A stretch of DNA of 64,000 bases from Leptospira mayottensis 200901116 (GTDB lineage: Bacteria; Spirochaetota; Leptospiria; Leptospirales; Leptospiraceae), in assembly GCF_000306675.2 (NCBI RefSeq), contig NZ_CP024873.1:30001-94000 (forward strand), in the 5' to 3' direction. A program made the translations under genes and the position numbers. This document shows positions 14,501-26,480 of the stretch, piece by piece; the first letter of the stretch is position 1; every line of letters begins with the position of its first letter. The notes under the pieces are model-generated. The model had not been told where the DNA came from and searched no databases. It saw only the letters and a list, made by a program, of their open reading frames with translations.

Positions 14501-17500
14501 AACTACTACCGACTTAAACGACCTCTTCCAAGCTGGAACAAACGAGAATAGACAACGTAGAAAAGAATTCAGTTTCTTTTCAGGTAAGTTTACAACCACA
14601 CAAGCTCAGCTTGTGATCGTAGATCGAAGAAGCACGGTTCACAAATGGTATTTGGGAACGATTTCTTCCAATCAGATTCAGTTCAAGAAACTGACCGGAG
14701 ACATACAACTTCCTATCACAACTTCGGAATACAACGCAGCAAGCCCCGCGGGAATTGTATATGCGCTCACTTCCGACGGCTCGATCGTGTTTGGGAAAAA
14801 CTTAGACAACGGGACTTCGTTTACCAAAGTTAAAATTAATACGACTTCCGTTTCCAGAACCCTCTACAATGCGGGAACGATATCGTTTAGCGATCGTTTC
14901 GACAATTACGGAAATCCGATTCTCATCTCAGGCGGGGAAGACAAGCTGTATGACTTAGCACAGAGTAGAATTGTATCTCTTCCTAACAATGTTGTTGTGA
15001 AGAATTTAGAGAGGCCTGATCTGATCGCGCAAGTCTATGTTTTCCGTTGGATCCAAGGAGATTACAACGGGGATGGACTTACAGACATTGGAATCTTTCA
15101 TTTGAAAGAACCGACTTGGTATTTTGCACTTTCTACCGGAAGTGTTCCAGACATCATCGAAGGGGTGAAAAACGGAATCGGAGGCATTTATGAATTTGAA
15201 TATACCAATTCCACGAAGTTTGACAATACGGGGGACGATGATATTCCGGATTTGCCAACGAGTTACAGAGTTTGCACCCAAGTTAAGTTAAACGACGGAT
15301 TTTCAAATCTCATCACAAAGAATTACGAATACAAGAATGGATTTGCGTTCTCTGCATTTTTAAACGGAAAAAAAGAAACGGATTACTTTGGGTTTTCTGA
15401 GTTTACCGTTCAAGAAGCATATGGAGAAAGAACAACTCACAAATACCATACGACTCCGTATTCTGACTTTCTAATGAACCGAGCACTTGGTGGGGCGGAG
15501 AAAGAAATTCGTATCATCGGAAACGACAACAATGACTATGGTATCATTCAAACAACGCATGATGTAAAACAGATTACGAATACACCGGGAATCACAAGTT
15601 ACCTTCCTGTTACGACTAAGATTGAGAAGTTTTTGAGTGGCCAAAAAACTTCCACACAAACCTCCGACATCGTTTTTAGTGGAGCCAAGATCAGTCGGAA
15701 AACCGACAGTGTTACCGATCATTTTAGTGATTCCGTGCACGGTGTTACGACCACAACGAGCGTTACTGATTTTGAAACGGATGATACGACCAATCAAAGA
15801 AGAGCAACGCGGAGTGTTACATTCAGTGGGAGTTCCCATGAGATTACTTCGCTCTTGAGTTACGACAGTCGTGGAAATCTGACAAAACGTGTGAGTTCCT
15901 ACACGGGAAGTGGACTCAGTCCTGTGGGATCTCAAACAACCGAGTATGAAACCGACAATCACGGGAACCAAACGCTAGAAAAGGATACGAGTTCCAGTCC
16001 TGCGCGTGGGAGTTCCTACGTTTATGACAACGAACTGAATCAATTTGTAACGCAGGAAACAAAATTCGGTGGAAGTATTTCTTTTACGACGACACATCAG
16101 ATCCATTACGGATCTGCGTTTGGAGTCCCGACTTTAACTACGGATCCGAACGGAAATCAAACGTTTTTTGAATATGATGATTTTGGAAGGCTGGTTCGAA
16201 CGAGTTCCGACACGGATGATGGAACTACTACAACTGCAAATTATTCTTACGACGCTTCTTTTCCTTTGAGTGCAAAAACAACTTTCCCGACAGGCAACGG
16301 AGATCCTGACTTTGTATCTCGCACCTATTCCGACGGAATGGGTCGTAACATCTATACGGTCAAATCTGCGTCTAACGGTAATTTTGCGATCACGGGAAGA
16401 CTTGTGTATGACGGGACTGGAAAGGTAGTCCGTAAAGGTCAGTCGAGTTGGGCAACGTCGGGAGAAATCGACCGATTTGTTTTACACTTAGAAGAAAGAA
16501 ATCCAACCAGTTTTGAGTATGACCCGATTGGTCGGGTGAAAAAAACAACGTTGCCGCTTGCCCAAGGGGAAACTTCTCCTGTGGTCGTAACAACGACCTA
16601 CAACTCTGCATTTGAAACTACGGAGACTCACAGTTCTGGTACAAGCAAACGAATTGCAAAGAACGCAAAAGGAGAAGTCTTGTATGTAGAAGATTTTTCT
16701 ACCGACGGGACTGCAGCCAAGATTGGTTTTTGTTACGACATTGCGGGAAACAGAATCAAGAAAAGTGACTTAAACGACGCAAGTTTGATGAGTTGCCCCA
16801 ATCCAAGTGGAGGAATTCCCACAAAAGACGTCAGTGGCAAGAACCAAGCCTATTGGAGTTACGATGCATTCGGGAAATTGCATGCCGAAAGTGATCCTGA
16901 CTTGGGTGTGAGCTCCTACAATTACAACGCATTTGGAGATCTGACATCGAGCACGAATGCAAAAGGTGTTACGACCAATTTGTCGTATGATCCGATCGGA
17001 AGAATCCTGACTAAAAATATCCCAGAAGGGAACATTGGATATACGTATGATTCGTATCCAGGTAGTGAGAATTCTGTCGGAAGACTGGTACGTATAGAAG
17101 ACTCCAATCAAAACAAAACCTTTAGTTATGACAAACTAGGAAGAGTCAAAAAAGAAATTCGCACAATTCTGGCAACTTCCGCAGGAAACCCTCTCCCGAC
17201 AGAAACACAGGGTCCATACATTACAGAAACTAAATACGATCTACTCGGTCGTGTGACTCGGATCGATTATCCGGAACATCCGATCAGTCACGGACGGATG
17301 CGTGCTTGTTACGAATACGGTTCTGCGGGTTACATCTCTGGAATTTCTGTTCAAGTAAACACGAACGGAATTTTTCCGGGATATTGCAACAAAGACATCG
17401 TTGAAAATATCAGTTACAACGAGTTTGGTCAGACTTCAAGTTTAACCCTTGGAAACGGGATCACCACGACCTACGGATATGACGTCAAAGGTAGAATGGT

Positions 17501-19175
17501 TCGCATTAATTCTTCCGGGGATGTGGGGGGTAATGCGAAAGTCTTGCAAGACGCTGTCTATTCTTTTAATCCGAACAACAACATTACAAACGTTGTTAAT
17601 AATTCTTCAGATTTTAACACTCAGTTTGTCTACAACTACGACGGTTTGGGTCGTCTTATATCGGCTAACGGTATTTATTTAGGAATTGCGGATGGGAATC
17701 TTTCCAGAAAGTTTCAGCAGTCTTTTGAATATGCAAAGAATGGAAACTTGATTTCTAAAAGAATTCATGAACCTGCGAGTAACAACGTCTCCGACGAGTG
17801 GAGTTACCAATACACAAATCACCAAGTAACAAATATCGATTCTACAAAAACAGGAAACGATACGTTTACCCTTCAATATGATGCAAATGGAAATCTCACA
17901 AGACAAAGAGACAATTCGAAAGATCTCACCAAACGGATCAGCATCGACTCTCAAGATCGTATTACTCAGATTCAGGATGGCAACAATGCGGTCCTCGGTA
18001 GTTATTGGTATGACGAGAGTGGTTTTCGGATTCGAAAGTCTTCTTTAGAACCGAAGAACAATGTTTTTTCTAACGTTGAGATTTTGTATCCGAGTAAGTT
18101 CTTTGGTTTGGAGTTCATTGAATCCGAAAATGTGATTTCAAGTGTGAACAACGTTTATCTGAATGGGGTTCGTATTGCTGCGTTAAATGAGGCGGGTGCT
18201 CTTGCGTATTATTTAACCGATCAAGTGGATTCCGTCTCTCACGTGTTAGACGACGATGGAAATACTCTTTCTCAAATCCAATACCAACCTTACGGTGAGA
18301 CCTTTATTCAACGGGGGGATTTGAACTTTTCTCCTAAGTTCAATTCGCAGGAGCTTGATCGCGAGTCTGGGTTTTACTTTTTCAATGCGAGGTATTATGA
18401 TCCTGGGATTGCTCGATTTACAAGTGCGGATACGATCGTTGACGGTGAGTTTGATACGCAAGGTTGGAACCGCTTCTCGTATGTGAAGGGAAATCCCATT
18501 GGGGCTAAAGATCCGACGGGACATGAAGCGAATGCTGGTATTGGGATTATGATGAATTCCCAATGTAAAGGCAATGCAAGTTGTAACTCCGCTGGTTTGA
18601 ATGCTGTTTCAGAAGGTGCTAAAAAAGCTGTCGTTGGCACCGCTGTTGTCGGCGCTACTGCTGCAACTGGTTATGCTGCTGCGGCTGAAGTTGGTTCCGC
18701 TGCTCTGCCATCTGCTATTTATTTAAGTAGTAGACTAGGTAGTTCTAATATTACAAATTCTTTATTAAATAGGCTCCCTCAATCCCAAAATGCAGTTGCA
18801 AATTCTGTAAATGCTACGAAAGAAGCGTCTAAATATGGTAAGATTGTTCCGACGAGTGACTTGGCTACGATAAAAGAGAAGGGTCTTCCTAAACAGGGAT
18901 GGCCAACCATAGCAAAGTTAGATGATTTAAAGAAAGTGAATTTAAATAACCCAAAGGAAATTGTTTCTACTTTGTATAACAAACAGCTTCAAGCAGATCC
19001 GAAATATACTGAACGATTTAAAGGTGGGGCTACCTTATTGGAATTAACAATTCCTAAAAACACAACTATAAATGCAGCTGGTATAACTAACAAAGGTCCG
19101 AATGGTATTCCTCAGTATCGAGTTAACGGGGAAATTCCTTATAAAAATATAAATTACGACGGGAAAACGAAATGA
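11508..19175 (+). CDS. SpvB/FG-GAP/Rhs polymorphic toxin, lipoprotein-anchored (2555 aa)
   Basis: A modular toxin. A hydrophobic segment ending FVTTTC near residue 65 looks like a lipobox, though about 48 residues precede it and the true start may be further in. An SpvB-like domain follows (LSLTYSSTGGDGWLGIGWSL). FG-GAP repeats follow (FNGDGISD, YNGDGRSD, FNGDGFSD, YNGDGLTD), then YD-type Rhs repeats (YDPIGR, YDANGNLTRQ). The Rhs core ends with GFYFFNARYYDPGIARFTSA and a DPTGH boundary near residue 2335. The last 217 residues are a distinct tip. The tip has an Ala/Gly-rich hydrophobic stretch and a C-terminal part GIPQYRVNGEIPYKNI that faintly recalls ADP-ribosyltransferase-fold toxins (unproven). 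The stop overlaps the immunity gene by four bases. Confidence 0.93.
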   Translation: MSEKEPNRNTKKKQNAQIRETSPQKKWGGFSFDSFEIFWEPGRTHTFKYINILLFSCILFVTTTCGILPGKKGKSNNWWWALLGIPNGTSFPSSGSGVGGGPGSGNGSPGSAPAPEGSDLFSISTNYAQAIDAPETKAEAIVGAAFVAPPEVNHFGGISLTYPIHTPPGRAGVEPKLSLTYSSTGGDGWLGIGWSLGLGSITRTPEYGALYYDTRDSFTWNGQRLVKVSGNTTNENGVYRPEITSDDLVVLKLSQIESGGIWEILDSSGTKTFYGESFESRIFDPNLSSQTYSWYLTRTEDKNGNYLQANYDNSEYSKNRNLFLKEIRYTGNSKSGVPARQYVKFFTKQREDFYVSTSPGFLMRMDRILERIEIGWDNGGKLWDYTPIYETSSDSGRPRIKTIQSSKHTTKPEFEYQTSSRYLIWQNIVNQTSSEIEEDPNSTQYFEGDFNGDGISDLLFFNPKSGNWKAAEGRKEGGYNFKLYANRYQGYTNEEKIKFFKGNVSGDYNGDGRSDIAFYLPETRDFIVAEHDGRVFQFKSYGRLMSSVPDIFRMEWFPGDYDGNGLSDSVLFDEPSGQWTLMLNKGGSFEFLRFSKKFQNVFRNDYTPDGNLDSISTNDSSKPGKDHDKVNFLVGDYNGDGRTDISLYDSRSGKWFVGENYRNENKSDPVYFKLQWKLYKVFTAPEQSLFGHDRFSGDFNGDGFSDFLIFDRSNGEWTLGETGDRTINFKIWSRTPQFKTVTRWIQGDFNGDGRSDIGFYSSSDSKFWIGEATQNGFRFKIYNDLSYGPDQDRILKTPLPKDEVKIESGRTSFAVSSNTKTVLLNYKYDGNLNSGKGELVFPGCFTTDDCSNSPELLIFNRKDNVWNLKQGNSFVPRVNTSLNPEGTGITTFFGGKPDRYTNNLKDEVLFYKKQGTTNQFFVLKHTNGNAFDISNLASFSDTDVSKFDPNNSGTVIDYFENNTSQSVLILDDQTASGTARFVLSGLGGTKFLTPNGDLTTTDLNDLFQAGTNENRQRRKEFSFFSGKFTTTQAQLVIVDRRSTVHKWYLGTISSNQIQFKKLTGDIQLPITTSEYNAASPAGIVYALTSDGSIVFGKNLDNGTSFTKVKINTTSVSRTLYNAGTISFSDRFDNYGNPILISGGEDKLYDLAQSRIVSLPNNVVVKNLERPDLIAQVYVFRWIQGDYNGDGLTDIGIFHLKEPTWYFALSTGSVPDIIEGVKNGIGGIYEFEYTNSTKFDNTGDDDIPDLPTSYRVCTQVKLNDGFSNLITKNYEYKNGFAFSAFLNGKKETDYFGFSEFTVQEAYGERTTHKYHTTPYSDFLMNRALGGAEKEIRIIGNDNNDYGIIQTTHDVKQITNTPGITSYLPVTTKIEKFLSGQKTSTQTSDIVFSGAKISRKTDSVTDHFSDSVHGVTTTTSVTDFETDDTTNQRRATRSVTFSGSSHEITSLLSYDSRGNLTKRVSSYTGSGLSPVGSQTTEYETDNHGNQTLEKDTSSSPARGSSYVYDNELNQFVTQETKFGGSISFTTTHQIHYGSAFGVPTLTTDPNGNQTFFEYDDFGRLVRTSSDTDDGTTTTANYSYDASFPLSAKTTFPTGNGDPDFVSRTYSDGMGRNIYTVKSASNGNFAITGRLVYDGTGKVVRKGQSSWATSGEIDRFVLHLEERNPTSFEYDPIGRVKKTTLPLAQGETSPVVVTTTYNSAFETTETHSSGTSKRIAKNAKGEVLYVEDFSTDGTAAKIGFCYDIAGNRIKKSDLNDASLMSCPNPSGGIPTKDVSGKNQAYWSYDAFGKLHAESDPDLGVSSYNYNAFGDLTSSTNAKGVTTNLSYDPIGRILTKNIPEGNIGYTYDSYPGSENSVGRLVRIEDSNQNKTFSYDKLGRVKKEIRTILATSAGNPLPTETQGPYITETKYDLLGRVTRIDYPEHPISHGRMRACYEYGSAGYISGISVQVNTNGIFPGYCNKDIVENISYNEFGQTSSLTLGNGITTTYGYDVKGRMVRINSSGDVGGNAKVLQDAVYSFNPNNNITNVVNNSSDFNTQFVYNYDGLGRLISANGIYLGIADGNLSRKFQQSFEYAKNGNLISKRIHEPASNNVSDEWSYQYTNHQVTNIDSTKTGNDTFTLQYDANGNLTRQRDNSKDLTKRISIDSQDRITQIQDGNNAVLGSYWYDESGFRIRKSSLEPKNNVFSNVEILYPSKFFGLEFIESENVISSVNNVYLNGVRIAALNEAGALAYYLTDQVDSVSHVLDDDGNTLSQIQYQPYGETFIQRGDLNFSPKFNSQELDRESGFYFFNARYYDPGIARFTSADTIVDGEFDTQGWNRFSYVKGNPIGAKDPTGHEANAGIGIMMNSQCKGNASCNSAGLNAVSEGAKKAVVGTAVVGATAATGYAAAAEVGSAALPSAIYLSSRLGSSNITNSLLNRLPQSQNAVANSVNATKEASKYGKIVPTSDLATIKEKGLPKQGWPTIAKLDDLKKVNLNNPKEIVSTLYNKQLQADPKYTERFKGGATLLELTIPKNTTINAAGITNKGPNGIPQYRVNGEIPYKNINYDGKTK

Positions 19176-19903
19176 ATCCTGTTAATTTTGAAAAAACAAT
19201 TTTAGAACTTCGGAAAATAGCAAAAAAAAATACTCGAGATAAATCTAAAAAGCAATTTGATGAAGAACTATTCGAATGCCAGTTTTTTAACTACATTAAA
19301 GAAAAAAAAATCGAGCCAGATACTTTATATAATATTGCATCTTCGTTGATGCAAGGGAAAGATAACTTTGATAAAGATATGGCGATTTTTATTATAAGCT
19401 CCTCTGGCATCCCTCGAAAATTAGTTTTAGACTTTATTGAAAATTATTTATCTATTCTTAATAAAGAGCAAACCAGTTCAGCAATGTTTCTAATTAACAA
19501 ACACCAATTAGCAACCTTATATTATCCGCTTCTTAATCACCTTAAACTTAATTCATTTTACAATTCTGAAAGCTTTAAAAAACGTTTAACGTATAGTGGT
19601 ATTCTTTTTGATAAAGAAGAAGGTTACAAAGAATTTCAAGAAGCTTTAGAACATGACTTATCAATTACCACTTTGGAAGAAGGAAACATTGAACTTGATA
19701 CAGGTAATATTTTATTTCTTTTTGTTGCTAACAAAAACTACGAAAAAATTCATAAAATATTTTTACGTTATCTCAACCAAAAAACAAAAAAGATTTTAAA
19801 GCAACAAACTTTTATAGCAGCAAAAAGATGGAATGCAGGATTTAAAGAAAGATTCATGATTAAAAAAGCAATCATCATAGCGCAAATTAAAAATCTTGTT
19901 TGA
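19172..19903 (+). CDS. Candidate immunity protein for Rhs tip 1
   Basis: A 243-aa, Lys/Glu-rich, helical protein with no signal peptide. Its ATG overlaps the Rhs stop codon (ATGA), the classic toxin-immunity coupling. The sequence (MNPVNFEKTILELRKIAKKN at the start) matches no immunity family I can name. Because it directly follows a unique Rhs tip and is followed by a cassette-boundary repeat, immunity to the 217-residue tip is the likely role, acting in the cytoplasm. Confidence 0.75.
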   Translation: MNPVNFEKTILELRKIAKKNTRDKSKKQFDEELFECQFFNYIKEKKIEPDTLYNIASSLMQGKDNFDKDMAIFIISSSGIPRKLVLDFIENYLSILNKEQTSSAMFLINKHQLATLYYPLLNHLKLNSFYNSESFKKRLTYSGILFDKEEGYKEFQEALEHDLSITTLEEGNIELDTGNILFLFVANKNYEKIHKIFLRYLNQKTKKILKQQTFIAAKRWNAGFKERFMIKKAIIIAQIKNLV

Positions 19904-19997
19904 GCCTCGCAAAAATTAAAATGCGATCTCGTTTGAACAACGGCAAAACGCTACATTCACAAAGCGGAAGAAACTCAAGCCGCCGCACTTTCTTTCC

Positions 19998-23147
<3,150 letters not shown>

Positions 23148-23204
23148 GTTGTGATATATATTATTATTCTATAATTAATTGATTTTATATTCTAAAGGAA
23201 CATT

Positions 23205-23594
23205 ATGAAAGTTAAATGCATTAAACTCAAAACGGAAAAAACATATCAAATCAAACATGTTCCCAATTGGATGGAAGAATCTATGAAAGTTGGAAATGTA
23301 TATACGGCATTCGGCCTGGAATTCAATTTAGATCTATTATATGTTACCATATTCTTTGATGAACGCCATTTGGTTGATGTCCCGATGGAAATTTTAGAGA
23401 TTATAGATGAAAGAGTGAGCAATGAGTGGAAGGCAAAACTTTGGAGAGATGGTAGATTTACACTTTGGCCGGAAATGTTTTACGAAAAAGATTTTTTTGA
23501 AAATTTCTCAGATTGGCAAACAGACGAAAGAGAAAGGTTTAAACTTCTAAGGGAAAGAATGGAGAGCGAAAGTTCGGAACCGCGTGAAGACTAA
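23205..23594 (+). CDS. Candidate immunity protein for Rhs tip 2
   Basis: A 129-aa acidic protein with ribosome-binding AAAGGA seven bases before ATG 23205. It starts MKVKCIKLKTEKTYQIKHVP and ends in a charged helix. No family is recognised. It lies 57 bases after the second Rhs tip and just before boundary repeat copy 2, the expected place for an immunity gene. An acidic protein would suit a basic nuclease tip. Confidence 0.7.
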   Translation: MKVKCIKLKTEKTYQIKHVPNWMEESMKVGNVYTAFGLEFNLDLLYVTIFFDERHLVDVPMEILEIIDERVSNEWKAKLWRDGRFTLWPEMFYEKDFFENFSDWQTDERERFKLLRERMESESSEPRED

Positions 23595-23638
23595 AATGGA
23601 ATCTAACAAAGACCACGATGAAACATAGACCCACAACG

Positions 23639-23757
23639 CGGCAGGGATCGAAGCGGAGTCAATAAATTGGGAATGAAGGTGATATTTTGTATCACGTTTT
23701 TAGCATGCAATTTATTGACTGGAGCCGAGAGCCCGGTCCGCGAAGCGGAGCCGCCCT
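23639..23757 (+). repeat. Rhs cassette-boundary repeat, copy 2
   Basis: Copy 2 of the boundary repeat. The arms GTCAATAAATTG (23658-23669) and CAATTTATTGAC (23708-23719) are conserved. Between the conserved AGCCCGG (23730-23736) and GCCGCCCT (23750-23757) lies a short hairpin TCCGC-GAA-GCGGA, unlike the long hairpin of copy 1. Conserved flanks around different palindromes make this unusual. Confidence 0.7.
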
Positions 23758-23780
23758 ATCCATTGCAGAAGGCACACTAA
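23673..23780 (+). pseudogene. Leader-peptide remnant of a lost third Rhs cassette
   Basis: ATG 23673 to TAA 23780 encodes 35 residues beginning MKVIFCITFLACNLLTGAES, a signal peptide with a possible lipobox FLAC. The matching frame in repeat copy 1 reads LKIILCITFFSYNLLTGAES and continues into Rhs repeats; here it ends after QKAH. I infer that a third cassette once followed and was lost, perhaps with arrival of the transposase gene just downstream. Confidence 0.5.
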
Positions 23781-23927
23781 AGGTAGAGAGTGGAATCCGG
23801 AAAACCGGAGTTTCGTATAAAAAAGTAAAATGATAAGATGACAACTTCATGGAGGTGAGATAAAGAAAGGCCGGGAACTTAAAATTAACCGATGCTTGAA
23901 AGAGAAAGATCGGTATTTGCTAAACCT

Positions 23928-25187
23928 TTATTGGAATAGGGGAATGATTGGAACAAAGATCTTGTTTGTTGATATTAGGTCTCTGGAAGCGGCCTCTTTG
24001 ATTTGATCGACAAAACGGTATTTGTCTGGAACTTCCCCGTTTAAAACTTGTAGCGGCGAGAAACCGAACAAGACACCGCTTGGACGGGAGTTGTATTCTG
24101 GAACCGCGTCTTTGAGAGTATCGATCACTTCCTCAAATGAAATTGGATTTTTAGGAAATAGAAATTCATATTTCATTTTCTTGTTCACGGCTTCGATCAT
24201 ACTGTTTGAGTAGGAAATGTCGACCTGAGCGATTAGTTTTTTGATGAATAGATTGGGCTGGTCTAAGAAACCGTTGACCGCACCTTGATTTTCGGAACCG
24301 TCATCGCAAAGCAGACGGATAGGTTTGTGAAAGAGATTGAATTTTTCGCAAACCTCTTTCAGATTTGAAACCGTATTCTTTGCGTTCCATTCCAGTGAAG
24401 CTTTCCATCCGAGAATCGTACGGGAAAAATTGTCCATGATGAAGTGGATGTAAGCCTTAGAACCGTCTTGCACGCGTAAGATGGTAGTATCCATATGAAG
24501 AAGAGTTAAAGGAGAAGAAGCACGAATCCCAATTCTTTGTTTAGGTTTTCGGAAACGTTTGAAATCCGGTCTTAAAGCCCGAGCATACTTGTAAAAGGTG
24601 CTTAAATTCATAAAAGCCTGAGAGTCGTTTAACATTTGATAGAAGATAGATCTAAGCGGCCAATGTTGAAGCTCCGGTTTTTTAAGATATCCTGCAATGA
24701 TCGTTTGCTCTTTGGAAGTGAGTTGTTTGGGATGTAATTTTCTACAAAGATTAAAAGTAGAAGTGAAACAGTGAAACTCGTTTTTCCAACGATAAAAACG
24801 TTTTGAAGAGATCTTCAAAAGCTTGCAAGCGGCTTTGATACCGATGAGAGGAGAAATTCTTGTAACAATGGAAACGATGTTTTTCTTTTGTTCGCTCCAA
24901 ATTCTTCTTTTTCCTCGCATGTTTTCCGTTAAGGAGAAGTAGAATTGAAAAACTAAAAGAAGAGCGGAAAGAGTTTTTTTGAAGGTTTTACTTTCCGAAA
25001 TCTTTCTGTAGACTTCGTCTTTAAAATGAGCGGGATCATCTTCGGTAAACCCGACGACTAAAGAGAGATTCCGTTTTTTCCAATCGGAGAAAGTCGAGTC
25101 CGGAATACGGGATCTTTCCTTTTTAGATAACATTCCTAATTGCGCTTTGAGAACAAGGGCGGTGTGATACGAGTTTTTGGTTTTCAT
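23928..25187 (-). CDS. rve-type (DDE) transposase, single ORF
   Basis: A 419-aa protein. The N-terminal half carries helix-turn-helix segments (GIKAACKLLKISSKRFYRWK). The integrase core shows D in LLHMDTTIL, D in LLCDDGSENQG and E in SNSMIEAVNKKMK, giving a complete D-D-E triad. It is related to IS3 OrfB/IS481 transposases but encoded in one frame. The flanking DNA contains no inverted repeats I could pair with confidence, though a stem ACCGAT/ATCGGT lies just past its 3-prime end (23888-23914). The ORF looks intact. Confidence 0.85.
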   Translation of the reverse strand: MKTKNSYHTALVLKAQLGMLSKKERSRIPDSTFSDWKKRNLSLVVGFTEDDPAHFKDEVYRKISESKTFKKTLSALLLVFQFYFSLTENMRGKRRIWSEQKKNIVSIVTRISPLIGIKAACKLLKISSKRFYRWKNEFHCFTSTFNLCRKLHPKQLTSKEQTIIAGYLKKPELQHWPLRSIFYQMLNDSQAFMNLSTFYKYARALRPDFKRFRKPKQRIGIRASSPLTLLHMDTTILRVQDGSKAYIHFIMDNFSRTILGWKASLEWNAKNTVSNLKEVCEKFNLFHKPIRLLCDDGSENQGAVNGFLDQPNLFIKKLIAQVDISYSNSMIEAVNKKMKYEFLFPKNPISFEEVIDTLKDAVPEYNSRPSGVLFGFSPLQVLNGEVPDKYRFVDQIKEAASRDLISTNKIFVPIIPLFQ

Positions 25188-25311
25188 GATTTTGCAAAAA
25201 ACGATTTCGAAGGAGATTTTGTAAAGTAAAAAATAAAAATAACATAAAAGTAATGTGATATACTAACTTTAAAAATGAAACCCTCATCTTCACCGGGACT
25301 TAGTTTTCCTA

Positions 25312-25337
25312 AAATAAAAACAGTAAATAAAAACAGT
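25312..25337. repeat. Tandem 13-bp direct repeat
   Basis: AAATAAAAACAGT occurs twice in tandem (25312-25324 and 25325-25337) between the transposase and the outer-membrane gene. Role unknown. Confidence 0.6.
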
Positions 25338-25360
25338 GCATCGCGAATTCCGAATAACGT

Positions 25361-26383
25361 TTAAAAAATAAAACCCGTACCGAAGTAGAAAAGATTCAAA
25401 GAATCCGACTTATTCTGAGTATATTCGTGTTTTTTTAACTCGGAAGAGACGGAAGTATAAAAATCGAAAGAATTATTGGACTCGTTGAATTGTAAAAATT
25501 TGGCTTTAGATAAGATTAATTCATATCCTAGAAATAACCTGAGATGATTAAAAAGAAACAAGGAGATCTCGGTATTCAAATCGAGACCATGAAATTGAAT
25601 TTTATTGACCGCTTTTGAGGAAATAAATTCGTTTGTATTAAAATACTCGAAATTGGATTTAGAAATACCCTGAAGGAAGAAAACATCCAGATTTGTTCTA
25701 AAGGAAAGACCTCTGAATAATCGTAATTCGGATCTTACGCTGACTTGAGGCCCGTATGTTTTAGTGACATCGGAAAAAGTGGAGACACTGGAAATCAATT
25801 GAACGTATTCGGGAATAAAAATCGGATATTGTTGTTTTTGGGTAATAGATAAAAATCTAGCACCGCCGCCAATTCTAAATACAAAACGATCATTGTTGAA
25901 AATTTCCTTAGTAAGTGCGAATTTATTTTCCGTTCTAAAAGGGTGGATGTTGTATAAAAATCCAGAACCGAAAAACGGATGATTCTCGCCCGGGAAGATT
26001 CCGGCATAACTGTAGTTGACTTTAAAATATTGAGAAAAAGACAGATAGTTATAGTCAAGCATTAGCTTATAAAAGTTATTTTTATACACAAATCCGAAAC
26101 TTTTAAAATCAGGATTTTCAAACTTTTTGTCTCTACTCGGTGGATCATAATTGGTGAAAATGCCGTAGTTGGCGGAATGTCCCAAGGAGGAATTTGCATC
26201 CGACGTTCTTCGGATAAATTCAGGCAACCAAGAGCCTCGATTGAATCGAAGGAACAATTCAAATGAATGCTTTTTCGAATTGTCTTTCGATGTGGTTTTG
26301 TAATTTAATTGGTCAACATCGTCTGAAAAAATTTCCGTGGCGAAAGAAATGAACAAAGTAAATAGTAATAGTTTTTTAATCAT
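25361..26383 (-). CDS. Predicted outer-membrane beta-barrel protein
   Basis: I take ATG 26383 as the start because it gives a clean signal peptide (MIKKLLLFTLFISFATEIFS); the open frame extends further up to 26590, overlapping the upstream gene. The mature protein of about 320 residues has alternating aromatic and polar residues, repeated Tyr/Phe-rich strands (KSFGFVYKNNFYKLMLDYNY) and ends GTGFIF, with the C-terminal Phe typical of outer-membrane barrels. No named family. It follows an AraC-type regulator on the same strand, which may control it. Confidence 0.65.
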   Translation of the reverse strand: MIKKLLLFTLFISFATEIFSDDVDQLNYKTTSKDNSKKHSFELFLRFNRGSWLPEFIRRTSDANSSLGHSANYGIFTNYDPPSRDKKFENPDFKSFGFVYKNNFYKLMLDYNYLSFSQYFKVNYSYAGIFPGENHPFFGSGFLYNIHPFRTENKFALTKEIFNNDRFVFRIGGGARFLSITQKQQYPIFIPEYVQLISSVSTFSDVTKTYGPQVSVRSELRLFRGLSFRTNLDVFFLQGISKSNFEYFNTNEFISSKAVNKIQFHGLDLNTEISLFLFNHLRLFLGYELILSKAKFLQFNESNNSFDFYTSVSSELKKHEYTQNKSDSLNLFYFGTGFIF

Positions 26384-26480
26384 TGTTTTTATCTGTTTTG
26401 ATTTTGTATAAATTCGTAAGTTTTCAAATAAGAAAGATAACGTGTAAAAAATTAGAATGAGAAGGTTATAATCCTGATTT

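Noticed and set aside
15471..15971. 166-aa minus-strand ORF inside the Rhs gene
   Set aside because: It lies fully antisense to the 2555-aa toxin and is a shadow of its codon pattern.
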